Source: CANJQH01 sp031368515 (GTDB taxonomy: Bacteria; Chloroflexota; Anaerolineae; J036; Brachytrichaceae). From it: a DNA stretch of 19,071 nucleotides. Shown here in pieces: positions 1 to 6,757 of this stretch (positions are counted from its first letter, which is position 1; each line of letters opens with the position of its first letter). The notes under the pieces are model-generated. The model saw only the letters and a list, made by a program, of their open reading frames with translations. It searched no databases and was not told the origin of the DNA. Location of the stretch: positions 1 through 19,071 of the forward strand of contig JANMNW010000111.1 in assembly GCA_031368515.1 (NCBI GenBank), in the 5' to 3' direction. Made by a program: the position numbers and the translations under genes.

Positions 1-109
1 TCTCCATTTCCTTGAACGTTGCCTTTGGGTTGGCTGTCCGCCAATCCTTGATCCCGCTCGTGATTTCTTCGATCAATGTCCCCCAGCCTGCTGTCAGCTC
101 GTCTTTCAT
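1..109 (-). CDS. Transposase N-terminus, ISKra4-like (partial, runs off left edge)
   Basis: A leftward reading frame opens with ATG at 107-109 and stays open for 36 codons to the window edge. It is preceded directly by a purine-rich GTAGGGGG that can serve as a ribosome binding site. The peptide reads MKDELTAGWGTLIEEI, then TSGIKDWRTANPKATFKEME. The 'W-R-x-A-x-P-K-A-T-x-x-E-x-E' pattern is, from memory, typical of the first ~40 residues of ISKra4-family transposases, which are common in Chloroflexota and cyanobacteria. Only the N-terminus is visible, so the catalytic residues cannot be checked. A short N-terminal match is weak evidence for the exact family. That this is a real leftward coding start is better supported than the family name. 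Confidence 0.5.
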   Translation of the reverse strand, partial: MKDELTAGWGTLIEEITSGIKDWRTANPKATFKEME

Positions 110-141
110 CCCCCTACTTTACAAAAATCTGTGGCACACCC
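1..141 (-). mobile_element. Probable end of an insertion sequence containing the transposase start
   Basis: The 30-35 bases upstream of the transposase ATG (about 110-141, read leftward) hold an AT-rich stretch, CCACAGATTTTTGTAAAG, unlike the GC-rich surroundings. A short leader between the IS terminus and the transposase start is usual for compact insertion sequences. The outer boundary near 141 is a guess. The other terminus lies outside the window, so inverted repeats and target duplication cannot be compared. Confidence 0.3.
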
Positions 142-263
142 ATGCAAGCGCATGTCGAGCCAATGGCACCAAAAAACTGGAGCGCAACTGGATTGCGTGC
201 GCGGCAGTGTTCATCCCAAGCGCTCATGACGCTATCACGGTTATCGGTTAAACTGGAACGTTC

Positions 264-665
264 ATGCCCTACAAGCCCAGATCCATTGTCCTAAATAACC
301 GCACCGCGCCCCGCATTCACCGCACATTTGCGGATTGGCAGAACACTCAAAAAGAGGATCTGCGCACGCCTGCCCAACGCGGCATCAGCGTGGGATCGCC
401 CGTGATGTGGCGCTACATGCGCAACAACATCATCGTCACGGATCATGCAATCGTCACGGCCATCTCCGGCAATACGCTGACGCTCAAGATCAAAGATGTC
501 AAGGAACGCATCGAGAGCGCCGATATCCATGAGATCGTGAGCAACTCTGATGATCGCAGCGCCGCCGCCTCGGTTGCGCGCGAAAACGAGAAGCGCGATG
601 CCGCCGCGGCCGCAGATGCCGCTGCCGCTGCTACTGCGTCGGCCATAAAAGACACCGCTTCGTAG
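264..665 (+). CDS. Hypothetical protein with Ala-rich tail
   Basis: Not recognised as a named family. The 133-residue product has a basic N-terminus (MPYKPRSIVLNNRTAPRIHR). A central segment, about residues 42-92, alternates short hydrophobic strands with turns (GSPVMWRYMRNN, HAIVTAISGNTLTLKI, IESADIHEIVS). That pattern suggests a small SH3/Tudor/KOW-like beta-barrel, an inference from pattern only. The tail from about residue 98 is charged, then very alanine-rich (DAAAAADAAAAATAS), probably a helical or flexible extension. It ends ten bases before a strong hairpin (675-704), which supports it as a transcribed unit. The ribosome binding site is weak. An antisense frame over the same span is judged a shadow because it lacks any protein-like pattern. 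Confidence 0.55.
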   Translation: MPYKPRSIVLNNRTAPRIHRTFADWQNTQKEDLRTPAQRGISVGSPVMWRYMRNNIIVTDHAIVTAISGNTLTLKIKDVKERIESADIHEIVSNSDDRSAAASVARENEKRDAAAAADAAAAATASAIKDTAS

Positions 666-674
666 ACGCATTGC

Positions 675-704
675 GTTACAGATGCCGAATCCGGCATCTG
701 TAAC
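675..704. terminator. Bidirectional hairpin between convergent genes
   Basis: A perfect 13-bp stem (GTTACAGATGCCG / CGGCATCTGTAAC) with a 4-base loop AATC. It lies 9 bases after the stop of the rightward gene and 16 bases beyond the stop of the leftward glycosidase. There is no clear T-tract on either side, so it may act as a stabilising or Rho-assisted 3' end rather than a classical intrinsic terminator. Confidence 0.7.
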
Positions 705-720
705 CCTTCCGTCGGTTTGG

Positions 721-2346
721 TCAGCCTTTGACAGCTTCGAACTGCAGCAGCGACACCGATTGTCGCGGCAGCACTACTTCGACAGTTGTCAGACCATTGG
801 CGCTGCGTAACCAACGCGGTGATTCCAGCAGCGTTAGCTCGGAAGCGCGTTCCAGCACGGCATATTGCTCTGGAGTCGGCGACTGCGGCGACCCCATTTG
901 CAACCATGCCGTGTGCGCGTTGCTGTGCGTTTCGTCGATCCGAAAGTGCCGAAAGAGTACCGGCTTGTCGCCCGCCGGCAACCCGTCAACTGTTAGCGTC
1001 ACGCGCTCCGGCGCAGCCGGCAGATCGTCGTCGTGATATTGCCACAACATCACGCTCACCAGGCCATCGGCGACGCACGCTTGAGCGTGCACATCCGGCC
1101 GTTCACGCACGCCGTTGTTCAGAATGGCATCGAGGCCCAGGTCTGCGCTGTTCTCCACTGCCAGCCGCTCGCCGCGCATCTGCCCAAACATGCGAAACAC
1201 ATTCAGCACCGGCAACGCAATGCCGTTTGAAGACAGCACGCGAAACCCGGCGAAATAGGGCTGGTCTTCAAACTCAAACGCCCATGTCAGCGCGCCCTCA
1301 AAATTGACACCATGCCGGTCGGCCAGTTCAATCTTGCGTGCAAACGTCGCAGCGGTGTAGCTGGCGAACAGCGCGCCGTTGCGATAGGCGTTTTGCGGAT
1401 ACACCTGCGCGGTGCAGGCGGCGCAGCCGTCCGGATCGGATTCGCCAATCACGATCGGCTTGTGTCGATGTTCGGGAAAGCTCGCGGTGAGCGCAAAGCC
1501 GCGGTCGATATTCTCCAATTGCTCTGCGCAGCCCATTTGCACATGGCCATCGACCAGGCGGGGCGCGCCTTTGGCGTGAAAGGCCACCACATCCAGCGGC
1601 GCGCCCGTTCCGCCCGTCGCGGCGTTGCGCCCGCTTATGCAGTGCGTCAGAAAATCGCGCATGAACTGTTGCGCTTCAGGCGTGTTGGTGCCGGCGATAT
1701 GCGGCCCGCCCACGGCAGCGTTGGGCAGCGCGCGTTTGACGCCATCCACCGCGAAGTCATAAAGTGTTTGATACTCTTCCGGCGTGCCGCGCCAATAGAA
1801 GATGTTCGGCTCGTTCCACACCTCCCACACCCAGCGCGACGCCTCAACGAGGCCGTAGCGTTCGGCACTGTGCTGCGCCCACGCGTGCGTTAACGCCCCC
1901 CACTTTTTGAAATCGGTGGGGGGATAAGCCCAGCCGGTTGAGATCGGGTTTTGACCGCCGGGGTACCAGCTGTGCTGATATGGCCGCGGGTTGGATGACA
2001 ACGCTTCGGGCATGAAGCCCATCTGCACATACGGCTTCAAGCCGCGTTCGAGATAGGTGTCGAAGATGCGATCGACAATGCGCCAGTCGTATTGCGGCGA
2101 GCCGTCCGGCTTTTCGGTGTAGGCGTTGGTCGAGCCCCATTTGAGCGCGGGCGTGCCGTCGCCGGTCGTCAGCAAATTGTGCGCGCGGATGTAGACCGTC
2201 TCAGGGCTGAGGGCGGCCAGCTGTGAAAGAAGCTTCTGGCCGTCTTTCATATAGGTGTAATTCGGCTCGTCGTACCCGAAGTAACGCCAGATGGGACGCC
2301 AGTCGCTCAGGCGTTGGCGCAGATCAATGCGCATGGTGATAGACAT
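721..2346 (-). CDS. GH39-like glycoside hydrolase (beta-xylosidase type)
   Basis: A 541-residue retaining glycosidase of the clan A (TIM barrel) type, most like family GH39. The barrel covers about residues 15-390, followed by a beta-rich C-terminal domain. WEVWNEPN (E179) matches the acid/base glutamate at the end of strand 4. VIGESDPDG (E302) sits where the nucleophile is expected, in a segment equivalent to the T-E-x-N-T of xylosidases. The later stretch ALTWAFEFEDQPYFAGF...NGIALPVLNVFRMFGQM is the usual GH39 tail of the barrel. There is no signal peptide, so it is likely cytoplasmic and acts on imported oligosaccharides. The start is ambiguous: M1 or M5 (2334), and neither has a good ribosome binding site. 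Substrate (xyloside or another sugar) cannot be read from sequence. A 36-nt palindrome lies 16 bases upstream. Confidence 0.8.
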   Translation of the reverse strand: MSITMRIDLRQRLSDWRPIWRYFGYDEPNYTYMKDGQKLLSQLAALSPETVYIRAHNLLTTGDGTPALKWGSTNAYTEKPDGSPQYDWRIVDRIFDTYLERGLKPYVQMGFMPEALSSNPRPYQHSWYPGGQNPISTGWAYPPTDFKKWGALTHAWAQHSAERYGLVEASRWVWEVWNEPNIFYWRGTPEEYQTLYDFAVDGVKRALPNAAVGGPHIAGTNTPEAQQFMRDFLTHCISGRNAATGGTGAPLDVVAFHAKGAPRLVDGHVQMGCAEQLENIDRGFALTASFPEHRHKPIVIGESDPDGCAACTAQVYPQNAYRNGALFASYTAATFARKIELADRHGVNFEGALTWAFEFEDQPYFAGFRVLSSNGIALPVLNVFRMFGQMRGERLAVENSADLGLDAILNNGVRERPDVHAQACVADGLVSVMLWQYHDDDLPAAPERVTLTVDGLPAGDKPVLFRHFRIDETHSNAHTAWLQMGSPQSPTPEQYAVLERASELTLLESPRWLRSANGLTTVEVVLPRQSVSLLQFEAVKG

Positions 2347-2361
2347 AAAAGCGAAGTGTAG

Positions 2362-2397
2362 CTGAGACCTGAAAGGTCATGACCTTTCAGGTCTCAG
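2362..2397. repeat. 36-nt perfect palindrome with four GACCT half-sites
   Basis: The sequence is its own reverse complement over 36 bases with no loop. It begins CTGAGACCTGAAAGGTC, is centred on AT at 2379-2380, and mirrors back. Each arm is itself an inverted repeat (GACCT-GAA-AGGTC and GACCT-TTC-AGGTC), giving four half-sites. It lies 16 bases upstream of the glycosidase start. It could be an operator for a dimeric or tetrameric regulator, a cruciform, or a copy of a dispersed repetitive palindrome. Confidence 0.8.
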
Positions 2398-2546
2398 GTC
2401 TTCATCCCGCCCATGCCCACATCTGCCGACCAGCACAGGGTTCACCAGCACATATGACGGCATTCCACAAAACCTTACGCAGGATGGATTTCCATTTCTC
2501 GGCGCAGCGGATGCGCCATTCACCGTGATCGAATACTGGACTATCC
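2398..2546. other. Intergenic stretch, no recognisable gene
   Basis: Together with the next small reading frame this fills the 328 bases between the glycosidase start and the kinase start. Reading frames on both strands here have no recognisable protein pattern and no good ribosome binding sites. It presumably holds the divergent promoters of the glycosidase and kinase, but no convincing -35/-10 pair was found. Confidence 0.4.
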
Positions 2547-2678
2547 ATGACCGACGTGCCGTCGTTACGTGATAACGACTCAGCAAAGATCATCGAGAAG
2601 TTCGTCCGCAGCGCGCGCATCGTCCCAAAGACCGGGGATGCTCCGGCGGTTGGGGCGGTGTATCGTTTGGCCTCATGA
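2547..2678 (+). CDS. Possible 43-residue leader ORF overlapping the kinase start
   Basis: ATG at 2547 opens a 43-codon frame (MTDVPSLRDNDSAKIIEKFV, then RSARIVPKTGDAPAVGAVYR, then LAS) whose TGA overlaps the kinase ATG as ATGA. Such overlaps usually mark translational coupling. Against it, there is no ribosome binding site before 2547 and the peptide matches nothing known to me. It may be a coupled small protein, a remnant, or chance. Confidence 0.25.
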   Translation: MTDVPSLRDNDSAKIIEKFVRSARIVPKTGDAPAVGAVYRLAS

Positions 2679-3586
2679 CCACGACAGCACCGCATCCCTT
2701 GCGCCAACCTCAAGCGCGAACGGCGATCGAACAAGCTGTCGGTGCGCATTGCCGGCGGCCATGGCGCGTGGCGGAGTTTCAAGTTCTAGACGATCTGGCA
2801 TCGCACCCCTGCGCGCTGATGTCCGATGGCGACTTCGCTGTATTCGCCAAGCTCAGCAACGCTGCCAACGCCGCTGATCAGTTCGAAGCAGAACTGGCCG
2901 GGTTGAATCTGATTCGCCAGCGCTCAGGGGTTGGCGTGCCCACGCCTATCGGTGTTTCGACGCTTGAAGGCGGCGCCATCTTGCTGCTCGAAGCCGTCAA
3001 AGATATCGTAGCGGCGCGTGGTGAAAAGCACTGGCGCGATATCGGCCGCGCATTGGCGCGTTTGCATCAGGTCAAGAGCGATGTCTGCGGCTTGCACACG
3101 CACGGCTATTTCGGGCCAATCTACCAGGACAATCGGCCGCTGCGCGAGTGGCCGGCGTTTTATGCCGAACGGCGCCTGTGGCCGCGCCTGATCAGCGCGA
3201 TCGACGCCGGGCACATGCCCACTGCCATCGCGCGACAAGTCGAACGCGTGATTGCGCGTTTGCCCGAGCTATGTGGCCCGACCCCCACACCGGTGCTGCT
3301 GCATGGCGATGCGCAGCAGAACAACTGGATCAGCACCGAGGCTGGCGCATTAGTTGTCGATCCGGCTGTGCACTTTGGCCATCCGGAACTCGATCTGGCT
3401 TATCTGGGGTATTGGCAGGAAATTCCAGATATCGTGCTCGACGGATATCGCGAAGAGCTGCCGATTGATCCGGGCTTCGCCGAACGCCGCGATCTGTGGC
3501 GCATCTCTGGCTATCTGGCCGCGGTCGCCGTGGCGGGGAAGGACTATTTGCCGCTGCTGATAAACGCGCTCAACCGCTATGCCTGA
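2675..3586 (+). CDS. Fructosamine kinase family protein (APH-like phosphotransferase)
   Basis: A 303-residue member of the fructosamine/ketosamine kinase branch of the aminoglycoside phosphotransferase fold. It would phosphorylate ketoamines formed by glycation of protein or amino-acid amines, so that they break down. The N-lobe includes the strand LMSDGDFAVFAKLS (nucleotide-binding lysine). The C-lobe has the catalytic loop LLHGDAQQNNW (D212 as base, N217 as metal ligand) and the metal motif VVDPAVHFGHPELDLAYL (D229), the latter highly typical of fructosamine kinases. The middle segment HGYFGPIYQDN...WPAFYAERRLWPRL also fits the family. Length is normal (about 290). Usual catalytic-loop residues in the family are HGDLWxGN, here HGDAQQNN, so this is a divergent member. 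Its end overlaps the convergent DUF5946 gene by 10 bases. Confidence 0.8.
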   Translation: MTTTAPHPLRQPQARTAIEQAVGAHCRRPWRVAEFQVLDDLASHPCALMSDGDFAVFAKLSNAANAADQFEAELAGLNLIRQRSGVGVPTPIGVSTLEGGAILLLEAVKDIVAARGEKHWRDIGRALARLHQVKSDVCGLHTHGYFGPIYQDNRPLREWPAFYAERRLWPRLISAIDAGHMPTAIARQVERVIARLPELCGPTPTPVLLHGDAQQNNWISTEAGALVVDPAVHFGHPELDLAYLGYWQEIPDIVLDGYREELPIDPGFAERRDLWRISGYLAAVAVAGKDYLPLLINALNRYA

Positions 3587-4074
3587 AGCGGCGCGCGCGC
3601 ATCCAGCTCCCGCCGTATTGATTCGATCCAGGAGCGTACTGCATCGCAATAGCCGTCCAGCCCGGCAGCCAGCACATCGGTGATGGCCATCGGCCAGGCG
3701 CCACCGCCCCATGTCGGAATCGGGTCACTGCTGCGCCGGGTCACACGCGCGGCGCCGTTGGCTTCGCGTCGCACGCGTGCGGCGATGGCGTCCATATCAT
3801 CCAAACCGTCCAAATGGCGCGATAGCTGCGTGCGCAGTCCGTCCAATGCCGCAACTGTGCCGCCCATGCCTTCTGGATGCTGCAGCATGTAACTCCCGAC
3901 GGCGTAGAAATGCGTCACCGCCCCCACCTGATCCCATACATCTGCGCGCTCGTGAGCCAGCTGCGTCTCCAATGCAAGCAAGGCGTCAAGATGATCGCGA
4001 CATTCGCCTCCGGGCGGAATATGCGCGCCGCACTCAATGCACACCTCGCGCAGCTGGTTTGTTTTTTCTTCCAT
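3577..4074 (-). CDS. DUF5946 family protein
   Basis: The 165-residue product begins MEEKTNQLREVCIECGA. It has the DUF5946 signature: a C-x2-C knuckle (CIECGA), then CRDHLDALLALE, then an H-x10-H helix region (THFYAVGSYMLQHPEG). The conserved Cys and His residues suggest a bound metal, probably zinc. The family's function is unknown; it is frequent in Chloroflexota and actinobacteria. ATG at 4074 is chosen over an in-frame TTG at 4086; an AGGA lies 13 bases upstream, so initiation may be weak. It follows the frameshifted gene by 43 bases on the same strand, probably in one transcript. Confidence 0.75.
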   Translation of the reverse strand: MEEKTNQLREVCIECGAHIPPGGECRDHLDALLALETQLAHERADVWDQVGAVTHFYAVGSYMLQHPEGMGGTVAALDGLRTQLSRHLDGLDDMDAIAARVRREANGAARVTRRSSDPIPTWGGGAWPMAITDVLAAGLDGYCDAVRSWIESIRRELDARAPLQA

Positions 4075-4117
4075 ATCAACGCTCAATCCTACTGAACGAG
4101 CCTGTCAGCGGGCGTTC

Positions 4118-4373
4118 CTACGCCATGCCACAGCCGCGCGTCATATTGAATTCGTAAATGAGCCGCTTCTCTGCGGTCATGGCGCTCGCAAACTCTGCCT
4201 CGCTCATTTCCTTGCCAAACCAGTTGATTGGTCCAGTTGGGCGATTTTGCATGTGTCTGAAAAGGCGCACGCTCAACTCGGGCACTTCAGGCCCTTCCAG
4301 AATCGTGACTGTCGTCTCCAGCGTGAGCCAGCTCCAGCCTGCATCAAAAACAAAGAGCGTGCGTGCGATTCAT
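4118..4373 (-). pseudogene. Frameshifted, truncated remnant, possibly of a PPOX-class flavoenzyme
   Basis: ATG at 4371-4373 follows a good ribosome binding site (AAAGGAG, 8-base spacing). It reads MNRTHALCF, then meets TGA at 4344-4346. Removing one base from the T5 run (A5 on the plus strand, 4346-4350) restores a frame continuing DAGWSWLTLETTVTILEGPE, then 55 more residues ending in LIYEFNMTRGCGMA and TAG at 4118-4120. That gives 84 residues in total. The junction LCF-DAGWSWLTLE and the tail 'RPTGPINWFGKEMSEAEFAS...EKRLIYEF' resemble, from memory, the C-terminal half of pyridoxamine-phosphate-oxidase-like proteins (usually about 140-150 residues). The first half is absent, so this looks like a decayed fragment. 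A single-base sequencing error, or +1 frameshifting at TTT-TGA, remain alternatives for the shift. Confidence 0.55.
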
Positions 4374-4643
4374 GGAATGGTCTCCTTTGCGACTGACGAC
4401 TCGATTGCAGCATCATAGAGCCTAGTTGTGATTGAAGCCGCTTGAGGTGCTGGCGACTGTGCTGCACGAGCAGCAGGCATGGACAAACCATCTGCTTTCT
4501 GCGTGCCATGCCGCAACGCAATGGGCGTATCTCAACGATCGATTCAGCGGCAGGGCAAAGGAGCCGCCGCTTGCGCGATAGCTGGCTCGGGCTATCCTCG
4601 TGCATACGACGGCATGTTCGTGCCGCCGAGGAGCAAGCTGGCA

Positions 4644-5816
4644 ATGGCAGACCCCAAAATCACCCGAATCGAAGTGCACGAGTACGCTTTTACGCTCGAC
4701 AACCTTGGGCGCGACTACAACGGCTTCAACCTGGTCTACGAACCCGGCGCGAAAGCCCAGATGAAAGGCAACATCTTGCGCATCATCACCGATGCCGGGA
4801 TCGTGGGCGAGTATGCCGGCGGCGGCGGGCTTGACTACGCCGCGCTGCCGATGTTCAAGCACTACCTGCTGGGCCGCAGCGCGCTGGAACGTGAACGCAT
4901 CTACTCCGATGTCAACCGGGCGCTGCGGCAGGTCGCGCGCATCGGCCTCGCTCCAGTCGATATCGCGCTTTGGGATCTGGCCGGCAAGCTGTTCAACGCG
5001 CCAATCTATAAGCTGCTGGGCGGATACAAAGAGAGCGTGCCCTGCTATGCCAGCACCTATCACGGCGATCACGTGGCCAAAGGTGGCTTGTCCAGCGCGG
5101 AGGCCTACGCCGACTTTGCCGAGCAATGTTTGCAGATGGGCTATCCCGCCTTCAAAATTCATGGCTGGGGCCGCGCGCCGATCCAGCAGGAAATGGCGAC
5201 GGTGCTGGCCACCGGCAAGCGCGTTGGCGGCAGGATGGATTTGATGTTGGACCCGGCCTGCGAATACATCACATTTGGCGATGCGCTCAAGGTCGGCCGG
5301 GCGTGCGACGACGCGCGCTTCTTCTGGTATGAGGACCCGTATCGCGACGGCGGCACGTCGCAGTTTGCGCATCGCAAGCTGCGCCAATTGATACGCACGC
5401 CGCTGCTGCAGACGGAACACGTGCGCTCGCTGGAGCCGCACATCGACTTCGCCATCGCCGAGGCCACCGATTTTGTGCGCGGCGATGTGGGCTATGACGG
5501 CATCACCGGCATGATGAAGGTCGCGCATGCCTGCGAAGCGCTCGGTCTGGATATCGAGCTGCACGGCCCCGGCCCGGCGCAACGCCAATGCATGGCCGCC
5601 ATCCGCAACACCAACTACTACGAGATGGGCTTGATCCATCCCAACGCGCCCGCCAGCCATGACGCCAATCTTTTTCTTGACGACTACCGCGACAGCCTCG
5701 ACGCCATCGATTCAAAGGGGTATGTGCCAATCCCGCAAGGCCCTGGCTTGGGCGTGGGCATCAATTGGGACTGGGTCAACCGCCAGCGCACCGGGATGGT
5801 CGCCTACGAGGCGTAA
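4644..5816 (+). CDS. Enolase-superfamily enzyme (mandelate racemase-like, sugar-acid dehydratase type)
   Basis: A 390-residue protein of the mandelate racemase / muconate-lactonising family. The capping domain is about 1-140 and the barrel 140-370. Metal ligands are D203, E230 (WYEDP) and E258 (QTEH), with the family's spacing. D281 and H307 (ELHG) fall where the mandelate racemase His-Asp dyad lies. The strand-2 base motif reads K171-x-H173 (FKIHGWG) instead of the usual K-x-K. These residues mean abstraction of the alpha proton of a carboxylate, most likely dehydration of an aldonic or aldaric acid; the exact substrate is unknown. Start: ATG at 4644 has GAGGAG at 4628-4633. The frame extends upstream to 4479, but those 55 residues have no family character. 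A strong terminator follows at 5892. Confidence 0.8.
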   Translation: MADPKITRIEVHEYAFTLDNLGRDYNGFNLVYEPGAKAQMKGNILRIITDAGIVGEYAGGGGLDYAALPMFKHYLLGRSALERERIYSDVNRALRQVARIGLAPVDIALWDLAGKLFNAPIYKLLGGYKESVPCYASTYHGDHVAKGGLSSAEAYADFAEQCLQMGYPAFKIHGWGRAPIQQEMATVLATGKRVGGRMDLMLDPACEYITFGDALKVGRACDDARFFWYEDPYRDGGTSQFAHRKLRQLIRTPLLQTEHVRSLEPHIDFAIAEATDFVRGDVGYDGITGMMKVAHACEALGLDIELHGPGPAQRQCMAAIRNTNYYEMGLIHPNAPASHDANLFLDDYRDSLDAIDSKGYVPIPQGPGLGVGINWDWVNRQRTGMVAYEA

Positions 5817-5891
5817 GCGCGCTGCCTTGCCGCGGGCGCGCGCCCATCTTCACATGCGGGGGGTCGAGAGCGTCGCTCGAATAAACAAAAC

Positions 5892-5921
5892 GTTCCCCAA
5901 CTCGTGAGTGAGCTGGGGAAC
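5892..5921. terminator. Bidirectional intrinsic terminator
   Basis: Stem GTTCCCCA / TGGGGAAC, continued by CTC/GAG after one mismatch, around the loop GTGAGT. On the plus strand it is followed by TTGCTTTTA (for the dehydratase gene). On the minus strand it is followed by GTTTTGTTTATT (for the rhodopsin gene). It lies 75 bases after the rightward stop and 41 bases past the leftward stop, serving both convergent genes. Confidence 0.85.
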
Positions 5922-5962
5922 TTGCTTTTACTGACGCTGAGCAACGTCCGGGGAATAAGGAG

Positions 5963-6757
5963 TTACTTGCTTGCAGCCAAAGTGGCCTTTGATTCAACGT
6001 CGCCGATCACCCCATCCGCCGCAGTCTTCTCTCGGGCAATCCAGTAGATCATCAACCCATAACCGCACTTCGCGGCAACATCGGCAATGGCATAGCCCAC
6101 TTGCACGGCCACTAGCGTGTCGGGAGAGGCCAAGTTTTGCCCAAGTATTGGCAACAGGTAGACGATCGGGTAAAACCCCCAAGTCGCCAACAGAAGCCAG
6201 CGGATATTGCGAACGAGCACTTTTGCCTGCCCCGGCTGGCGGTCGATCGCAGGCCCGAGTTCTTTGAACAGAACGAACAGCACATACAAGAACGGAATGG
6301 TGGACAGAAAGCCCCACAATGCCCGTGCAGATATTGTGTCGGCGATTTCTCCGGGGTAGCCCAAAACCACCATGAGCACAGCTGCGCCAGCCAGGCGCCA
6401 GGTAAGACTGCGCGCGCGGTCGGTGGGCAAACTGAGAATTGCGATCAGCTCGGCCACAAGCAGTGGCACGGTCAACAGCCAGTCGATATAGCGATACGCG
6501 TCATTGAATGGCTTTCCGCTCGGCTCATACGCTGCATCTTTCAGCACATATGCCGCCTGCCAACTTTCAAAAATCCGAAAATAGTGATACCCCGCTACTG
6601 CGACGACAAGGGCGGACATGACCAACGCAATTCGATATTTTGGCGCTATTTCTGAGCGCGCAAGCACAAAAAAAATAAACGATGCGAACATCGCTGCAAA
6701 CGTAAACGACAGCAAGTTATAGACAAGACTGAACTGACCAATACTTAGGGTAGGCAT
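5963..6757 (-). CDS. Xanthorhodopsin-type proton-pumping rhodopsin
   Basis: A 264-residue seven-helix retinal protein of the inner membrane that uses light to export protons. Key positions (numbered from MPTLSIGQ): R89-Y-I-D92 with T96 and E103 form the D-T-E triad of outward proton pumps. L100 sits at the green-tuning site. H58 (GYHYFRIF) is the histidine partner of the counterion. W193/Y196/P197 line the retinal pocket. D226 and K230 (DVAAK) are the second counterion and Schiff-base lysine. G149 (LWGF) replaces Trp138 of bacteriorhodopsin, the opening used by xanthorhodopsin and Gloeobacter rhodopsin for a carotenoid antenna. The long B-C loop ending PFNDAYRYIDW and the motif LGYPGE also fit that clade. 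ATG at 6757 is chosen because AGGAG lies 8 bases upstream; an in-frame ATG at 6763 and a further extension to 6793 are less likely. No retinal-forming dioxygenase (brp/blh) is in the window. Confidence 0.93.
   Translation of the reverse strand: MPTLSIGQFSLVYNLLSFTFAAMFASFIFFVLARSEIAPKYRIALVMSALVVAVAGYHYFRIFESWQAAYVLKDAAYEPSGKPFNDAYRYIDWLLTVPLLVAELIAILSLPTDRARSLTWRLAGAAVLMVVLGYPGEIADTISARALWGFLSTIPFLYVLFVLFKELGPAIDRQPGQAKVLVRNIRWLLLATWGFYPIVYLLPILGQNLASPDTLVAVQVGYAIADVAAKCGYGLMIYWIAREKTAADGVIGDVESKATLAASK

Noticed and set aside
291..671. A 126-codon leftward frame over the small hypothetical gene
   Set aside because: Gly/Arg-rich shadow composition; the plus-strand frame has the more protein-like sequence and a hairpin placed after its stop.
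4479..4643. Upstream in-frame extension of the enolase-family protein
   Set aside because: The 55 added residues have no family similarity, while ATG 4644 has GAGGAG in place and starts at the usual N-terminal strand (ITRIEVHEYAF).
4422..5660. A 412-codon leftward frame opposite the enolase-family gene
   Set aside because: It is antisense to a gene with clear family residues and has the histidine/alanine/arginine-rich composition of a GC-rich shadow frame.
5834..5845. GGGCGCGCGCCC palindrome after the enolase-family gene
   Set aside because: A plain alternating GC run expected in GC-rich DNA; the real terminator is at 5892-5921.
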